Assembly (NCBI RefSeq): GCF_018128905.1 | Contig: NZ_CP063808.1 | Coordinates: 4,898,001 to 4,962,000, forward strand | DNA length: 64,000 nt | Source: Streptomyces sp. A2-16 | Lineage (GTDB): Bacteria; Actinomycetota; Actinomycetes; Streptomycetales; Streptomycetaceae | Direction of reading: 5' to 3' | Shown: positions 1 to 8,152 of the stretch, one piece after another | Layout: every line of letters begins with the position of its first letter | How positions within the stretch are numbered: position 1 is the first letter of the stretch | Program-made: the position numbers and the translations under genes | Notes under the pieces: generated by a model | Told to the model about the DNA's origin: nothing | The model's input: the letters and a program-made list of their open reading frames with translations, nothing else | The model's database searches: none

Positions 1-34
1 GGTGGACCGTGACCGGGTGACGCCGATGCTGTGA

Positions 35-157
35 CCAGTGGTCCATGCCCAGGTCGCGGGCGGCGACCGGGCCGACCGCTTTCATCTCCTCCACGACGAG
101 ATCCGGCGTCTCATGGCAGCCATCGACACCGTCCTCTCCGCCCAGGAAGCCGAGTGA
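35..157 (+). other. possible 3' remnant of an upstream gene
   Basis: A short open frame ends with a TGA at 155-157, five bases before the aldehyde dehydrogenase start. Its last residues, RADRFHLLHDEIRRLMAAID, look like an amphipathic helix such as the C-terminal coiled coil of small regulators. The frame is closed by a stop at 32-34, so only about 40 codons are open. It could be the decayed tail of a regulator gene or chance. No family is assigned. Confidence 0.2.
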
Positions 158-162
158 CCACC

Positions 163-1641
163 ATGCGCACCCTCCCCGACGCCGAACCGAACGGCCTGGC
201 CGATTCGGACAAGGTTCTGGCCAATCTCGACCTCGCCGTGCCTGGCGTGACCCGCACCTTCGACGTCCATGATCCGGCGACCGGCTAGGTGATCGCGCAG
301 GTTCCCGACCTCGGCGTCCAGCATGCTTTGGAGACCGTCGCCCATGCCGACGAGGCCGGCCAGTCGTGGGCTGCCACCACCGCCCGGCACCGCGCCGACA
401 TCCTGCACGCGTGGTACGACCTGATCCTCGGCAACGCGGAGATGATCGCCCTGCTCATCACCCGCGAGATGGGCAAGCTGCTCGCCGAAGCCAGAGCGGA
501 AGTCTCCTACGGCGCCGACTTCGTCCGCTGGTACGCCGAGGAGGCCGTACGCCCGGCCGGGAACTTTCGCGACGCCCCGGCCGGCGGGGCCCAGCTGATC
601 ACGCGACGCGCACCGGTGGGGCTGTCGGTCCTGATCACCCCGTGGAACTTCCCCCTCGCCATGGCCACCCGCAAGATCGCCCCGGCGCTGGCCGCCGGCT
701 GCCCCGTCGTCATCAAACCCGCGCCCAACACGCCTCTGACCACGATCTTCGCGGTCCAGCTCGCCCTCGCGGCCGGCGTCCCCGAGAACCTGGTGCAGGT
801 CGTCACCACCACCGAGGCCCCCGCCTTCAGCAGCGCCGTGCTGGCCGATCCGCGGGTGCGCAAGGTGTCCTTCACCGGCTCGACCGCGGTCGGCAAGGTC
901 CTTCTGCGTCTGGCGGCGGACAACGTCCTGAAGAGCTCCATGGAGCTGGGCGGCAACGCCCCGCTGCTGGTCTTCGACAACGCCGACCTGGAGCGGGCCG
1001 TTGACGGGGCGTTCGCCGCCAAGATGCGCAACGGCGGCCAGTCCTGCATCGCCGCCAACCGCATCCTCGTCCAGGACGGCATCGCCGACGCCTTCGTCGA
1101 CGCCCTGACCGACCGGCTCGTAGCCTTGAATGTCGGCAACGGACTAGCACCCGGCGTGGGGCTCGGCCCCGTGATCGACCACAACGCCGTGACCAGGCTC
1201 ACCGGCCTGGTCGAGGACGCCACTCGCCGCGGTGCACATCTGCTCACCGGTGGCTCGGCTCCCAGCCACCCCGGGACGTTCTTCGAGCCGACGCTGCTGG
1301 ACCACGTACCGTCGGACGCCGACCTTGCCCGATCCGAGATCTTCGGGCCCATCGCCGCCATCCAGCGCTTCTCCCACCAGGACGAGGCCATCGCCCGCGC
1401 CAACGACACCGAGCACGGCCTGGCGGGCTACGTCTTCACCGAGAACGTCGACCGCGCCTTCAACGTGGCCGACCAACTGGCCACCGGCCTGGTAGGCATC
1501 AACCAGGGCGTCCCCTCGAACGCGGCCGCGCCGTTCGGCGGTCTCAAGCAGTCCGGCCTCGGGCGCGAGGGCAGCAGCGAAGGACTCGAGGAATACGAGG
1601 AGATCCGCTATTACAACCTCCAACTGCGCCCCACCGCGTGA
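163..1641 (+). pseudogene. succinate-semialdehyde dehydrogenase-like ALDH, interrupted by an in-frame amber codon
   Basis: NAD(P)-dependent aldehyde dehydrogenase, closest in motifs to the succinate-semialdehyde (GabD) group. The protein would run from ATG 163 for about 492 residues, a normal family length. It shows the proton-acceptor Glu in MELGGN, the nucleophile Cys in GGQSCIAANR and the C-terminal PFGGLKQSGLGREG. Codon 42 is TAG (286-288), inside DPATG*VIAQVPDLG, where family members usually have Glu; a single GAG to TAG change explains it. The frame continues unbroken after the stop. A GTG directly follows (289), so re-initiation could give a 450-residue protein lacking the first strand of the NAD domain, but no ribosome site is evident. 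It lies among other broken genes, which favours true decay over sequencing error. Confidence 0.8.
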
Positions 1642-1744
1642 CCCATGTCGGGGCCGACACCTCTCTATCGCTGCTCAGGGGCTTGTGGGACTGAGAGAGG
1701 GGGCTGATGCAGCAGGCGCACTTCTGGCTGTAAGGGGCAGGGTC

Positions 1745-2163
1745 ATGAGCGAACCCGGAACGACGGCGGAGCGTCCCAGGCAGCGGGGGACGGCGCGCGA
1801 AAAGCTGCTCGCCGTCGCAGCCCGGCGCTTCTACGCGGACGTGTGGCGGTGACGGGGATCGACACGCTCACCGCCGAGGCAGGCGTGGCGAAGATGGGCC
1901 TGAGCAACATCTTCCCCTCCAAGGCCGAGTTGGTGATGGCCTGCCTCGGCGCACGGCATGAGGAGTGGCTGGGCCTGTATCGGAGGCGGGCGGAAGGGGT
2001 GCAGGACAGGCGCGAAGGCGTGCTGGCCGTCTTCGACGGGTACGCCGACCACGCGACCTTCGCCCACGAGCACGCTCTCCGGGGCCGCGGCCTGCTGAAC
2101 GCCGCCGCCGAGCCGCCTGCCGGTGACGAAGGGCGGGCACAGGGCCGAGGCAAGACGGGCTGA
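1745..2163 (+). pseudogene. TetR-family regulator, frameshifted and 3' truncated
   Basis: The N-terminal half reads MSEPGTTAERPRQRG then KLLAVAARRFYAD in one frame, and TGIDTLTAEAGVAKMGLSN continues in the next. This is a TetR helix-turn-helix broken by loss of one base near 1840 (GACGTGTGG where GACGGTGTGG would keep the frame). The downstream part, HEEWLGLYRRRAEG to HALRGRGLLNAAAE, matches the ligand-binding region of TetR proteins that usually neighbour EamA exporters. The sequence then diverges after GDEGRA and stops at 2161-2163. A likely missing C-terminal piece (VRRHKEEVEE) lies at about 3664. TetR proteins normally repress an adjacent transporter, and the neighbouring EamA gene is also wrecked. 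Confidence 0.7.
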
Positions 2164-2257
2164 GTAGGTGTTTTTCTTCTTCGAGCTGATGAGTTCGGGC
2201 TGTTGCCGGAGGCCGGATGCCGGAGTGTGCCGATGGCCGCGTCGCTAGGCTGGTCGG

Positions 2258-2759
2258 GTGATCGAGACTGAACGGCTCTTGCTGCGCCCTCTTCGGGTTG
2301 AGGATGTCGACGCGTTCATTGCACTCCATGCCGATGAGCGGGTGAACCGGTTCGTCGGCGCCTACTCACACCAGCAGGCGTTGGACCGGCTGGCCTCAGT
2401 CGAGCAGCAGTGGGCCGAACGGGGGCATGGACTGTGTGCCGTCAAGCTGAAGTCCACTGACTGGTGAGTTCATCGGCCGGGTCGGGTTGAACTACTGGGA
2501 GAACTTTCATGAGGTGGAACTTGGCTGGACCCTCAAGGCCGAGACATGGGGCCACGGCTATGCGACCGAGGCAGCCCGCGCATGTCTGGACTGGGGGTTC
2601 GTGACCTTGGACGAGCCCTACTTCATCTCCTTGATCCGTCCCGGGAACACCGCCTCGGTGCGCGTGGCGGAACGGCTCGGCTTTGCCTCGCTGCGTCAGG
2701 ACGAGCTCTTCGGGAATCCAGTCACGGTGTACTCGATGGACAAGCCGACCTCACTGTGA
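2258..2759 (+). pseudogene. GNAT-family N-acetyltransferase, frameshifted
   Basis: The gene starts at GTG 2258 with MIETERLLLRPLRVEDVDAF, the usual opening of RimJ/RimL-type acetyltransferases. The frame hits TGA after KLKSTDW (2466-2468). The family continuation, TGEFIGRVGLNYWENFHEVE, is read one frame over from about 2460. The second part holds the acetyl-CoA binding region (WGHGYATEAARACLDWGF) and ends at 2759 with NTASVRVAERLGF. A one-base change near 2457-2462 would restore a protein of about 166 residues. The substrate cannot be inferred. Confidence 0.75.
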
Positions 2760-2851
2760 AGCACGTATGTCTCTGGTTCTCGCAAGTCAACGTGGCTTCT
2801 TCGCCCACTGGCTCGTTCGGGGGCTTTTGCGGGTGAGGCGCGCCAAGGCCG

Positions 2852-3490
2852 TCAGCTTAACTGGAGGATGCCCTTCAATTCGCTCAGGCTGTCGATCCGG
2901 TAGCTTGCCTGGGAAAAGTCGTTGTCTTTTGTGAACTCGTTATGGACAACAGCGCAGTCGATACCGGCCGCCACAGCCGAAGCCAGTCCTCTGGCCGAAT
3001 CCTCCACGACCAGGGCCTCTTCCCTGGCGGCGCCGAACCGTTTCAGCCCGGCCAGGTACGGTTCCGGGTGCGGCTTGGCGAGTTCGTAGTCCTCGCGAAC
3101 AATGACGAAGTCCATGAACTGCCTGATCTGGCGCTTTTCATGGATGATGTCGAAGTCGGCTCGTTTCGCGGTCGTCACGATGGCCATGCGGACGTAAGCC
3201 GACAGTTCGGCGAGAGTGTCGACGACGCCGTCGATCTCGATGGCCTCGGCCCGCAGGTACTCCTGGTAGTAGCCATTGCGGGCCTCGCGAACCCGGCTGA
3301 GGGTCCGGCCTTCGATGCCAGCCTCCTTGGCTTGAACCCAGGAGCCTGATCCCCGGGCCATGTCCCGGAGGTACTGATCCTTGTCCAGCGTGAAACCGGC
3401 CTCCGCCAGGGCGCGTTCCGCGGATTTGAAGTACCAGAACTCGGTGTCGACCAGGACGCCATCATGATCGAAAAGTATGTATTTCTTCAC
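2852..3490 (-). CDS. HAD-family hydrolase (beta-phosphoglucomutase/phosphatase type)
   Basis: Intact 212-residue haloacid-dehalogenase-superfamily protein. Motif I is FDHDGVLVDTE near the N-terminus (nucleophile Asp and acid/base Asp), motif II is IVTTAK, and motifs III/IV are KPHPEPY and VVEDSARGLASAVAAG. The helical cap after motif I is that of the phosphoglycolate phosphatase/beta-phosphoglucomutase subgroup, so a small phospho-sugar or phospho-metabolite is the likely substrate. The third codon from the end is TTA (2858-2860), rare in Streptomyces and decoded by the bldA tRNA. Codon use is noticeably less GC-rich than in the neighbours. The gene sits inside the candidate inserted segment and is its only intact gene, which fits recent acquisition. 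Confidence 0.85.
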   Translation of the reverse strand: MKKYILFDHDGVLVDTEFWYFKSAERALAEAGFTLDKDQYLRDMARGSGSWVQAKEAGIEGRTLSRVREARNGYYQEYLRAEAIEIDGVVDTLAELSAYVRMAIVTTAKRADFDIIHEKRQIRQFMDFVIVREDYELAKPHPEPYLAGLKRFGAAREEALVVEDSARGLASAVAAGIDCAVVHNEFTKDNDFSQASYRIDSLSELKGILQLS

Positions 3491-3661
3491 GGCCTCATCC
3501 TTCCGGCGGCCGCGGCGGCCAGGCGTGCCGTCTCAGACCGCTCCCCGGCGTCATTCCACCTCAGCTCCAGTCACGGCCCACGCACAACTCTATTGGATGA
3601 CGCATCCGCTGATCATGAACGGGATGTTCAAAAGTACCTACTGAGCCAATCGGCACGACTG

Positions 3662-3710
3662 TGCCATGGTGCGTCGGCACAAGGAGGAGGTTGAGGAGGA
3701 CGGTCCTGCT
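3662..3710 (+). pseudogene. probable detached C-terminal fragment of the TetR gene
   Basis: The plus-strand frame at about 3664 reads MVRRHKEEVEE, a run typical of the C-terminal helix of TetR regulators whose body lies at 1745-2160. It is the piece missing after LLNAAAEPPAGDEGRA. It loses resemblance after about 15 codons. The assignment rests on family pattern memory and position only. Confidence 0.35.
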
Positions 3711-3760
3711 GTGCGCGGCCGAAGCCGTCGGTTCCCATTCCGGCCCTGGCGCCCGCTCCC

Positions 3761-3960
3761 CAGGCGAGACCGTGTTCGGTGTGGGACTCGGCCTGATGGC
3801 CGGGCTCACCTACGCCCTGATGCCCTGGGCAGCCCACCGCCGTCTGCTCGCCGGGCATCTTGAGGAGTTGCCGCCCGGGCGGCCCGAGGAACCCGGGCCC
3901 GGACAGGACCAGAGTTGCGCCGGTCATCCAGCGGCGCGTGAGGCGGCGCTCGTCGACATA
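3761..3960. pseudogene. scattered EamA transporter fragments (both strands)
   Basis: On the plus strand, 3766-3850 reads VGLGLMAGLTYALMPWAAHR, a transmembrane segment from the middle of EamA/DMT exporters. On the minus strand, 3960-3886 reads DERRLTRRWMTGATLVLSG, the usual end of the first EamA repeat. The two pieces lie in opposite orientation although they are adjacent in intact proteins, so the locus has been rearranged as well as frameshifted. See the entry at 4055-4450 for the C-terminal half. Confidence 0.5.
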
Positions 3961-4054
3961 GCGCTCGATCCTCAGAGTGCCTGGGTCAGGGTGATACGCC
4001 GGGCCCGGCCACGGAGACGGCGTCCCCTTGGGCGGTTGTGGCCGACCCTCTGGG

Positions 4055-4450
4055 AGTTACCGGGATCTCGCTGTGGTGCGGGTCGGCACGGTGAGTACGG
4101 CGAGGCAGCCGACGACCAGGCCGATGCCGGCCCACTCCAGCAGGGCAGACGTTCACCGACGACGAGGACAGCCAGGACGGCCGCGACGGCAGGTTCCAGC
4201 AGCGAGAGGGTGGTCACGGTGCTGGCCGGCACGGGCGCCCGCCCCCAGCCGAACCAGGATGCAGCCGGCGAACATGGGGACCAGAGCCATGTAAGTGCCG
4301 ACGGCCGCGTTGGACCAGGAGGCCAGGAGCGGGGCACCGGTGGCCAACAGCACCGGCATCAGCAGCAGCCCGGCGATCCCGAAGACGGGCACCATCGCCG
4401 CGCTGGAGGTGACATCGCGGCTGATCCCGCGCCCTCCAGGCCAGCCCGCG
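4055..4450 (-). pseudogene. EamA/DMT-family transporter, C-terminal half with two frameshifts
   Basis: Three consecutive minus-strand frames reconstruct the second EamA repeat. The first reads VFGIAGLLLMPVLLATGAP to NAAVGTYMALVPMFAG (about 4390-4260), the second VPASTVTTLSLLEPAVAAVL to VVGERLP (about 4250-4150), and the third LEWAGIGLVVGCLAVLTVP, ending with TAA at 4055-4057. Each step is a plus or minus one frame change. Intact members are about 300-residue drug/metabolite exporters of the inner membrane with ten helices. Here only helices 6-10 are recognisable in order, so the product cannot be functional. It was probably the target of the TetR protein at 1745. Confidence 0.7.
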
Positions 4451-4991
4451 CCGGCGCTCCTTCCAGGAGGAACGACAGGTGTTCCGCCATGGCGGCGGTG
4501 GGCCTACCGCATCACCAGGGCTCAATCCTCGTGGTACGCGGCTCCGAGGCGCTGCCCCGACCACACAACTCCGCCGCCGCTCGGGGCCGTTGCCGCCCGA
4601 GCGAGGCCAGCGCGGGACGGGTCCGGAGTGGATGGCAGGGCGTGACCTGCTCTGCGGTGAAGACCGCGTGGAAGTCTGCCCCGAGCTTCGGCCCGCCGCC
4701 TGACGAGCGGGTGAGATTCGCAGTCGGCTCAGCCAGGTCCGGCTGGCTACCCGTAGCGTGCTCCAGTGCATTCGGCAAGGTGGCTTGGTAACCGAGATCC
4801 TGGCCGATGACGCGGTCAGATACCGCCGCTGCTGCCACCCCGTCCACCGCGGCGGCGGTGCGAGGATTCAGTGGCCCGCGGCCCTGCCCAACCGTTGTCC
4901 TGGTCATCCTCTACCGTCCCGGTGTTTCAAGTATCTCGGTGCGGCTGTTGCCGTTGTTGTCCTTGCTTTCTGGGGTGCCGTCCCTGGCCGG
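4451..4991. other. 541-bp stretch without a recognised gene
   Basis: All six frames were examined. A minus-strand open frame (4512-4907) reads through but matches no family and lacks a convincing ribosome site. The sequence lies between the transporter remnant and the 3' end of the aldolase gene, so it may be further decayed coding DNA. Confidence 0.4.
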
Positions 4992-6098
4992 TCAGTTGAG
5001 GAATCCGCGGGCGTCGACCGGCCACCGCTGCAGCGATGTGCCCGTGCTGTCGGTGACGATCAGTTCCTCGAAATTTATGACGACCGGGCATACGTGGTTC
5101 GGCACGACCGGTATGACGGTGCCCACGCTGGGGCGGAAGTCACCGCCTGTCAGCGGGAGGAAACCGTGGTACTCGTTGAGCTTGGACAGGACGGCCTTCG
5201 TGCCGGCGACGCCTCCGTAGCCGAGTTCGGGACTGCCTTCGCGGCTGAGGGCCTTGGTGCCCGCATCGAGGATGAGTTGGTCGGGGACCCAGTCGCTGAC
5301 CACGGTGGCAGCGACGAACAGTGCGATCTGGTCGTCCGTGCAGGCGCCGAGCCGGGTGTTGTTCAGGTCGCAGAAGACGTACTCGCCGGGACGGATCTCA
5401 GTGATCACGCTGCTGGTGGAGAACTCGACGGTGGGCGTGGAGCCGGCGCTGACCACCGCTGCGGTGATGCCGACGCCGGCGAGACTGCGTACCGCGGTGG
5501 TGAGCGCGGCCTCCTGGTCCTGCGCTGCGCGCTCGCGAGCGTCCCGGCCGGAACTGCCGTGACCTGGATAGGTGAAGACGCCCACCGGCACCAGGCCGCG
5601 CTTACGGGCGGCGAATGCGAGATCGCCCGCGAGCTCGGGCGGGGCCCCGGAGCGACGGGCGCCGCAGTCGACCTCGATCACCACCTGCAGCCGGTCCGGT
5701 GCGTCTCCCATCGCGTCGGCGAGGGCCTCGATCGCCGCCACGTTGTCGACGCCGACCCGCAGCCTGGCGGACTCGGCGAGCCGGCGGATCCGGGGGCCCT
5801 TCGTTCCCGCGGGCCAGATGGGATAGGCGAGGAAGATGTCATCGAATCCGGCCGCGGCGAAGACCTCGGCCTCACCGACATTGCCCGCGGTAATCCCGAC
5901 CGCACCGGCCTCGACTTGGCGCCGCCCGATCTCCACGCACTTGTGCGTCTTGACGTGAGGCCTGACGTCGAGGTTGTGCTGGTCGGCGAAGCTCTGCATG
6001 CGGTCGATGTTGTCCTGCATGACGTCGACCAGCACGATCGGCGCGGGAGTGTCGATTCGCTCGACCAGGGTGTCGAGTGCTCGTTGAAGCCGGTTCAC
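4992..6098 (-). CDS. D-threonine aldolase / D-serine dehydratase-like PLP enzyme
   Basis: 368-residue fold-type III PLP protein with an alanine-racemase-like N-domain. RPHVKTHKC near residues 46-54 contains the PLP-binding Lys. VVPNHVCPVVI near the C-terminus holds the His and Cys that bind the metal in D-serine dehydratase and D-threonine aldolase. The reaction is expected to be cleavage or deamination of a D-beta-hydroxy amino acid. GTG 6098 is chosen as the start because AAGGAGGG lies just upstream; an open frame extending to 6494 reads into a RidA remnant. The gene is the intact twin of the broken copy at 10158-10620. Its presumed promoter at 6775-6803 carries GntR-type operators. Confidence 0.88.
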   Translation of the reverse strand: MNRLQRALDTLVERIDTPAPIVLVDVMQDNIDRMQSFADQHNLDVRPHVKTHKCVEIGRRQVEAGAVGITAGNVGEAEVFAAAGFDDIFLAYPIWPAGTKGPRIRRLAESARLRVGVDNVAAIEALADAMGDAPDRLQVVIEVDCGARRSGAPPELAGDLAFAARKRGLVPVGVFTYPGHGSSGRDARERAAQDQEAALTTAVRSLAGVGITAAVVSAGSTPTVEFSTSSVITEIRPGEYVFCDLNNTRLGACTDDQIALFVAATVVSDWVPDQLILDAGTKALSREGSPELGYGGVAGTKAVLSKLNEYHGFLPLTGGDFRPSVGTVIPVVPNHVCPVVINFEELIVTDSTGTSLQRWPVDARGFLN

Positions 6099-6224
6099 GC
6101 TGCCCTCCTTTTTGGTTCTGCCTGGGAATGATCGAGGGGCGCGGGTGCTGAATCCCTCGGATGCCGAACGTGCGCGGCCCGCGACATCGCCACTCGCTCG
6201 CGCCACACCAGCGTTGTGTTCGCC

Positions 6225-6424
6225 CCACACCGCGGTGCGGACCATCTGGATCTCGACCGGACCTGAGTGGTAGTCCGCCGACACCGATCGCGGTGCGAAC
6301 TTGCCGTCCGTTCTCGCCGAGACCTCGATGAGCAGTTCACTGGCCGCATTGACGACATTCGCCTGCTCACCGAAGTGCACTGGGGCGGCGAGCGCGTCGA
6401 GTGCCGCGCGGCGCACGAGCGGGT
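6225..6424 (-). pseudogene. RidA/YjgF-family remnant with internal deletion
   Basis: The minus-strand sequence retains RRAALDALAA and then jumps to HFGEQANVVNAASELLIEV and GPVEIQMVRTAV. Compared with the intact RidA at 9645-10130 (HAALNCLAA to DFGLQSQVANAASELLIEV) about 28 residues are missing, including the central strand. Between SELLIEV and VEIQM a compensating pair of frameshifts is visible, since GENGRQVRTAIGVGGLPL lies one frame over. RidA proteins hydrolyse reactive enamine/imine intermediates made by PLP enzymes, which fits its place directly upstream of the aldolase. Confidence 0.7.
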
Positions 6425-6529
6425 ATCGGCGCGGGCGGTCGACGGCTCGGGACAGAGGCGGCAGGCTGCCAGCAACGGAGGCCTCCCATGTCATCGCTGC
6501 CGCCCGGCGGAAGCAGGCAGCGACTGCGA

Positions 6530-6726
6530 TTGAAGTTGCTCGAGTCGGTGCTGCGTCTGAACGTGTCGTCCTTCTCGGTCACCAGTCGCCCCAAGCTCCC
6601 GGTGACGCGGTAGTGCTCCTCGAGCAGCACGCTCACCAGCAGCACGTCGATGGGCTCGTGGGACGACGTCAGGCCGTTCTCCTCGAGGAGCCGCTGAGCA
6701 TGGTCCTTAGCTGGTGAGGTGTTCAC
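6530..6726 (-). pseudogene. N-terminal fragment of an APH-type phosphotransferase/kinase
   Basis: The frame opens with GTG 6726 and reads LLEEHYRVTGSLGRLVTEKD followed by DTFRRSTDSSNF. This resembles the first beta strands of aminoglycoside-phosphotransferase-fold kinases of the hydroxylysine-kinase type, which are often encoded with PLP enzymes. Similarity ends after about 65 codons, just before the conserved Lys strand. The rest of the kinase is absent. It would have been the first gene behind the operator-bearing promoter at 6775-6803. The family call is made from a short pattern and is moderate. Confidence 0.45.
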
Positions 6727-6761
6727 GGTCAGTCCCTGTCGAAGGAGCTATTCCCTGCGAC

Positions 6762-6804
6762 TTGTCGATTGTCGACGATAAGAGCATTGTCGACAACTGT
6801 CAAC
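6762..6804 (-). promoter_or_regulatory. minus-strand promoter with two TTGTCGAC operator elements
   Basis: On the minus strand a -35 box TTGACA (6803-6798) and a -10 box TATCGT (6780-6775) are 17 bp apart. The spacer contains the perfect palindrome TTGTCGACAA (6787-6796), and a second TTGTCGAC (6769-6776) overlaps the -10 box. The same element occurs at the GntR promoter and at the HAD operon promoter, so the GntR protein at 7387-8040 is the likely repressor. The promoter would serve the kinase and RidA remnants and the aldolase. Confidence 0.6.
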
Positions 6805-6913
6805 AGGCCCGAACTTCCCTCAGGCCCACTCTGCGGAACCCTCGAAAAGGGCCTGACCCTCGCGGCGCGCGTGCACAGCGGAGGCCACTGGCAGGAGAGA
6901 GCAGCGACATGAA

Positions 6914-7072
6914 GTGTTCTACTCGCTCGGCCACTCCGGCCACGGCGTGCAGATGGCCACCCACCTGGGCAAGCAAATGGCCAAGTCATGAACGGCAACC
7001 TCGACGCCAACCGCTGGTGCGATCTGCCCTTCCGACGGATCCCGGGCCACTTCGGCCCGCAACCGTTCCGTG
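6914..7072 (+). pseudogene. C-terminal remnant of an FAD-dependent amino-acid oxidase
   Basis: VFYSLGHSGHGVQMATHLGK in one frame continues, after a one-base shift near 6985, as VMNGNLDANRWCDLPFRRIP then GHFG. This is the conserved C-terminal flavin-binding tail of DadA/glycine-oxidase-like proteins (GHSGHGVQMA). About 50 residues remain and the N-terminal 85 percent is absent. It is not a copy of either oxidase at 10684 or 12108, whose tails differ. Confidence 0.6.
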
Positions 7073-7386
7073 CGGCACGGGCGCACCAGCTCGCACATCG
7101 AGGCGCTGGAGATCGTGACGAGTGATGTTGGCGCCGTTCGCCTGACAGTTGGCCGTCGATGCCGGTAGCCGTGCGCCTGTGAGGTATACGCAGGCTGGCG
7201 GGCTGACCGATGCCGGGAGGGCCGTGAGGGAGCGGTTTGGCTCCAGGCCGTGGAACTCATGACACAAGGCCCCGCCACGACCCGCCGTCTCTCACGTAGA
7301 CACTGCGGGCTCAATCCTTGGCTTCCCGGCATTGGTCTACAACGTCACGGTGGCAAGCGTGCGTGAACCACGCAGGCAGCATGGCC
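7073..7386. other. 314-bp stretch without a recognised gene
   Basis: No frame on either strand gives a recognisable protein, and no strong hairpin was found. It separates the oxidase remnant from the 3' end of the GntR gene. Confidence 0.4.
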
Positions 7387-8040
7387 TCACATGTGCCGGG
7401 GCGTGTGCTCCCCCGAGTCTCCCGTATGGGCTCCCAGCCCCTTGGGGAAATGGGCAGCCAGTTCCTGGTGGAACGCCTCGGTGTCGCCTTCCAGGGCAAC
7501 CTTGGCCAATCTCTCGTGCTCGATGACCAGTTGCTGCGGGTTGTCGCTGTAGGTGCGGTGATCGACGCTGAGGTGGAGGCGCAGCTTGGTCTCCCAGCCG
7601 TTCCAAAGACTCTGCAGGACGCCGTGCCCCGAGAGCTCGTAGAAGAGCCTGTGGAAGCGGAGGTGTGCGTCGATGCTGGCCGGAATGTCGTCCTGCTCCA
7701 TTGCCCGGCGGAGATCCTCGACGGTTTGCAGCAACTGAGGCCGCTCAGGACCGCGCAGTGCTTCGGCCGAGAGCTCGGCGGCGAACGGCTCGACACGCAG
7801 CCGGACCGAGTCGATCTCGGCGACCTCGCGAGCACTCACCTCTACGACGAAGGCCCCACGGTAGGGGATCTTGACGACGAGCCCCTCCTCCTCCAGCTTG
7901 GTGAGCGCCTCGCGCAGCGGGGACCGGCTGATCCCGAGATCCGCGGCGATGTGCGCCTCACGCAGCTGCCCACCAGGAGGTACGGTCCCGTCGAGGATGG
8001 CGGCACGCAGCGTGCGGTAGACGCCGTCCGGCGTCGTCAT
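7387..8040 (-). CDS. GntR-family (FCD/FadR subfamily) transcriptional regulator
   Basis: About 217-residue DNA-binding regulator. The N-terminal winged helix reads VYRTLRAAILDGTVPPGGQL and LGISRSPLREALTKLEEEGL. The C-terminal FCD ligand domain includes IDAHLRFHRLFYELSGHGVL and a late VIEHERL with metal-type His residues. ATG 8040 has AGGAG six bases upstream and is preferred; GTG 8073 is an alternative behind GGGAGG. An ATG at 8145 must be wrong because it lies upstream of the probable -10 box (8116-8121). FCD regulators usually repress catabolic operons and are released by the substrate. TTGTCGAC elements flank its own promoter, suggesting autoregulation, and also occur at 6762-6804 and 8839-8871. 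Confidence 0.9.
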   Translation of the reverse strand: MTTPDGVYRTLRAAILDGTVPPGGQLREAHIAADLGISRSPLREALTKLEEEGLVVKIPYRGAFVVEVSAREVAEIDSVRLRVEPFAAELSAEALRGPERPQLLQTVEDLRRAMEQDDIPASIDAHLRFHRLFYELSGHGVLQSLWNGWETKLRLHLSVDHRTYSDNPQQLVIEHERLAKVALEGDTEAFHQELAAHFPKGLGAHTGDSGEHTPRHM

Positions 8041-8093
8041 CCGCTGCTCCTGCCACTCGAACTTGTGATCCACTCCGGAGGCCTCCCTTGGCC

Positions 8094-8152
8094 GTTGTCG
8101 ACCATTCTTTTGTCGACTATACCTCCACTGATCTTGCATCGACAATCAACTT
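8094..8152 (-). promoter_or_regulatory. GntR gene promoter with TTGTCGAC operators
   Basis: The minus strand carries TATAGT (8121-8116) with TTGTCG 18 bp upstream (8145-8140). Two TTGTCGAC elements (plus-strand 8095-8102 and 8110-8117) surround and overlap the -10 box, with a third partial copy in the -35 region. This places the transcription start near 8108 and implies autorepression. Confidence 0.55.

Larger units (their letters stand above)
2158..3647. mobile_element. candidate 1.5-kb inserted segment bounded by imperfect 18-bp inverted repeats
   Basis: GGCTGAGTAGGTGTTTTT at 2158-2175 and, on the other strand, GGCTCAGTAGGTACTTTT at 3647-3630 agree at 15 of 18 positions. The segment between them carries a frameshifted GNAT gene and an intact HAD hydrolase. 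It also separates the body of a TetR gene from a matching C-terminal fragment. No transposase and no clear target-site duplication are visible, so this could be a passenger segment moved in trans or a coincidental repeat. Confidence 0.35.

Noticed and set aside
4758..6131. 457-codon plus-strand frame opposite the aldolase gene
   Set aside because: Gly/Asp/Arg-rich shadow; the minus-strand enzyme has all its active-site motifs.
8041..8145. N-terminally extended GntR protein from ATG 8145
   Set aside because: The extension is upstream of the likely -10 box and is covered by the operator elements.
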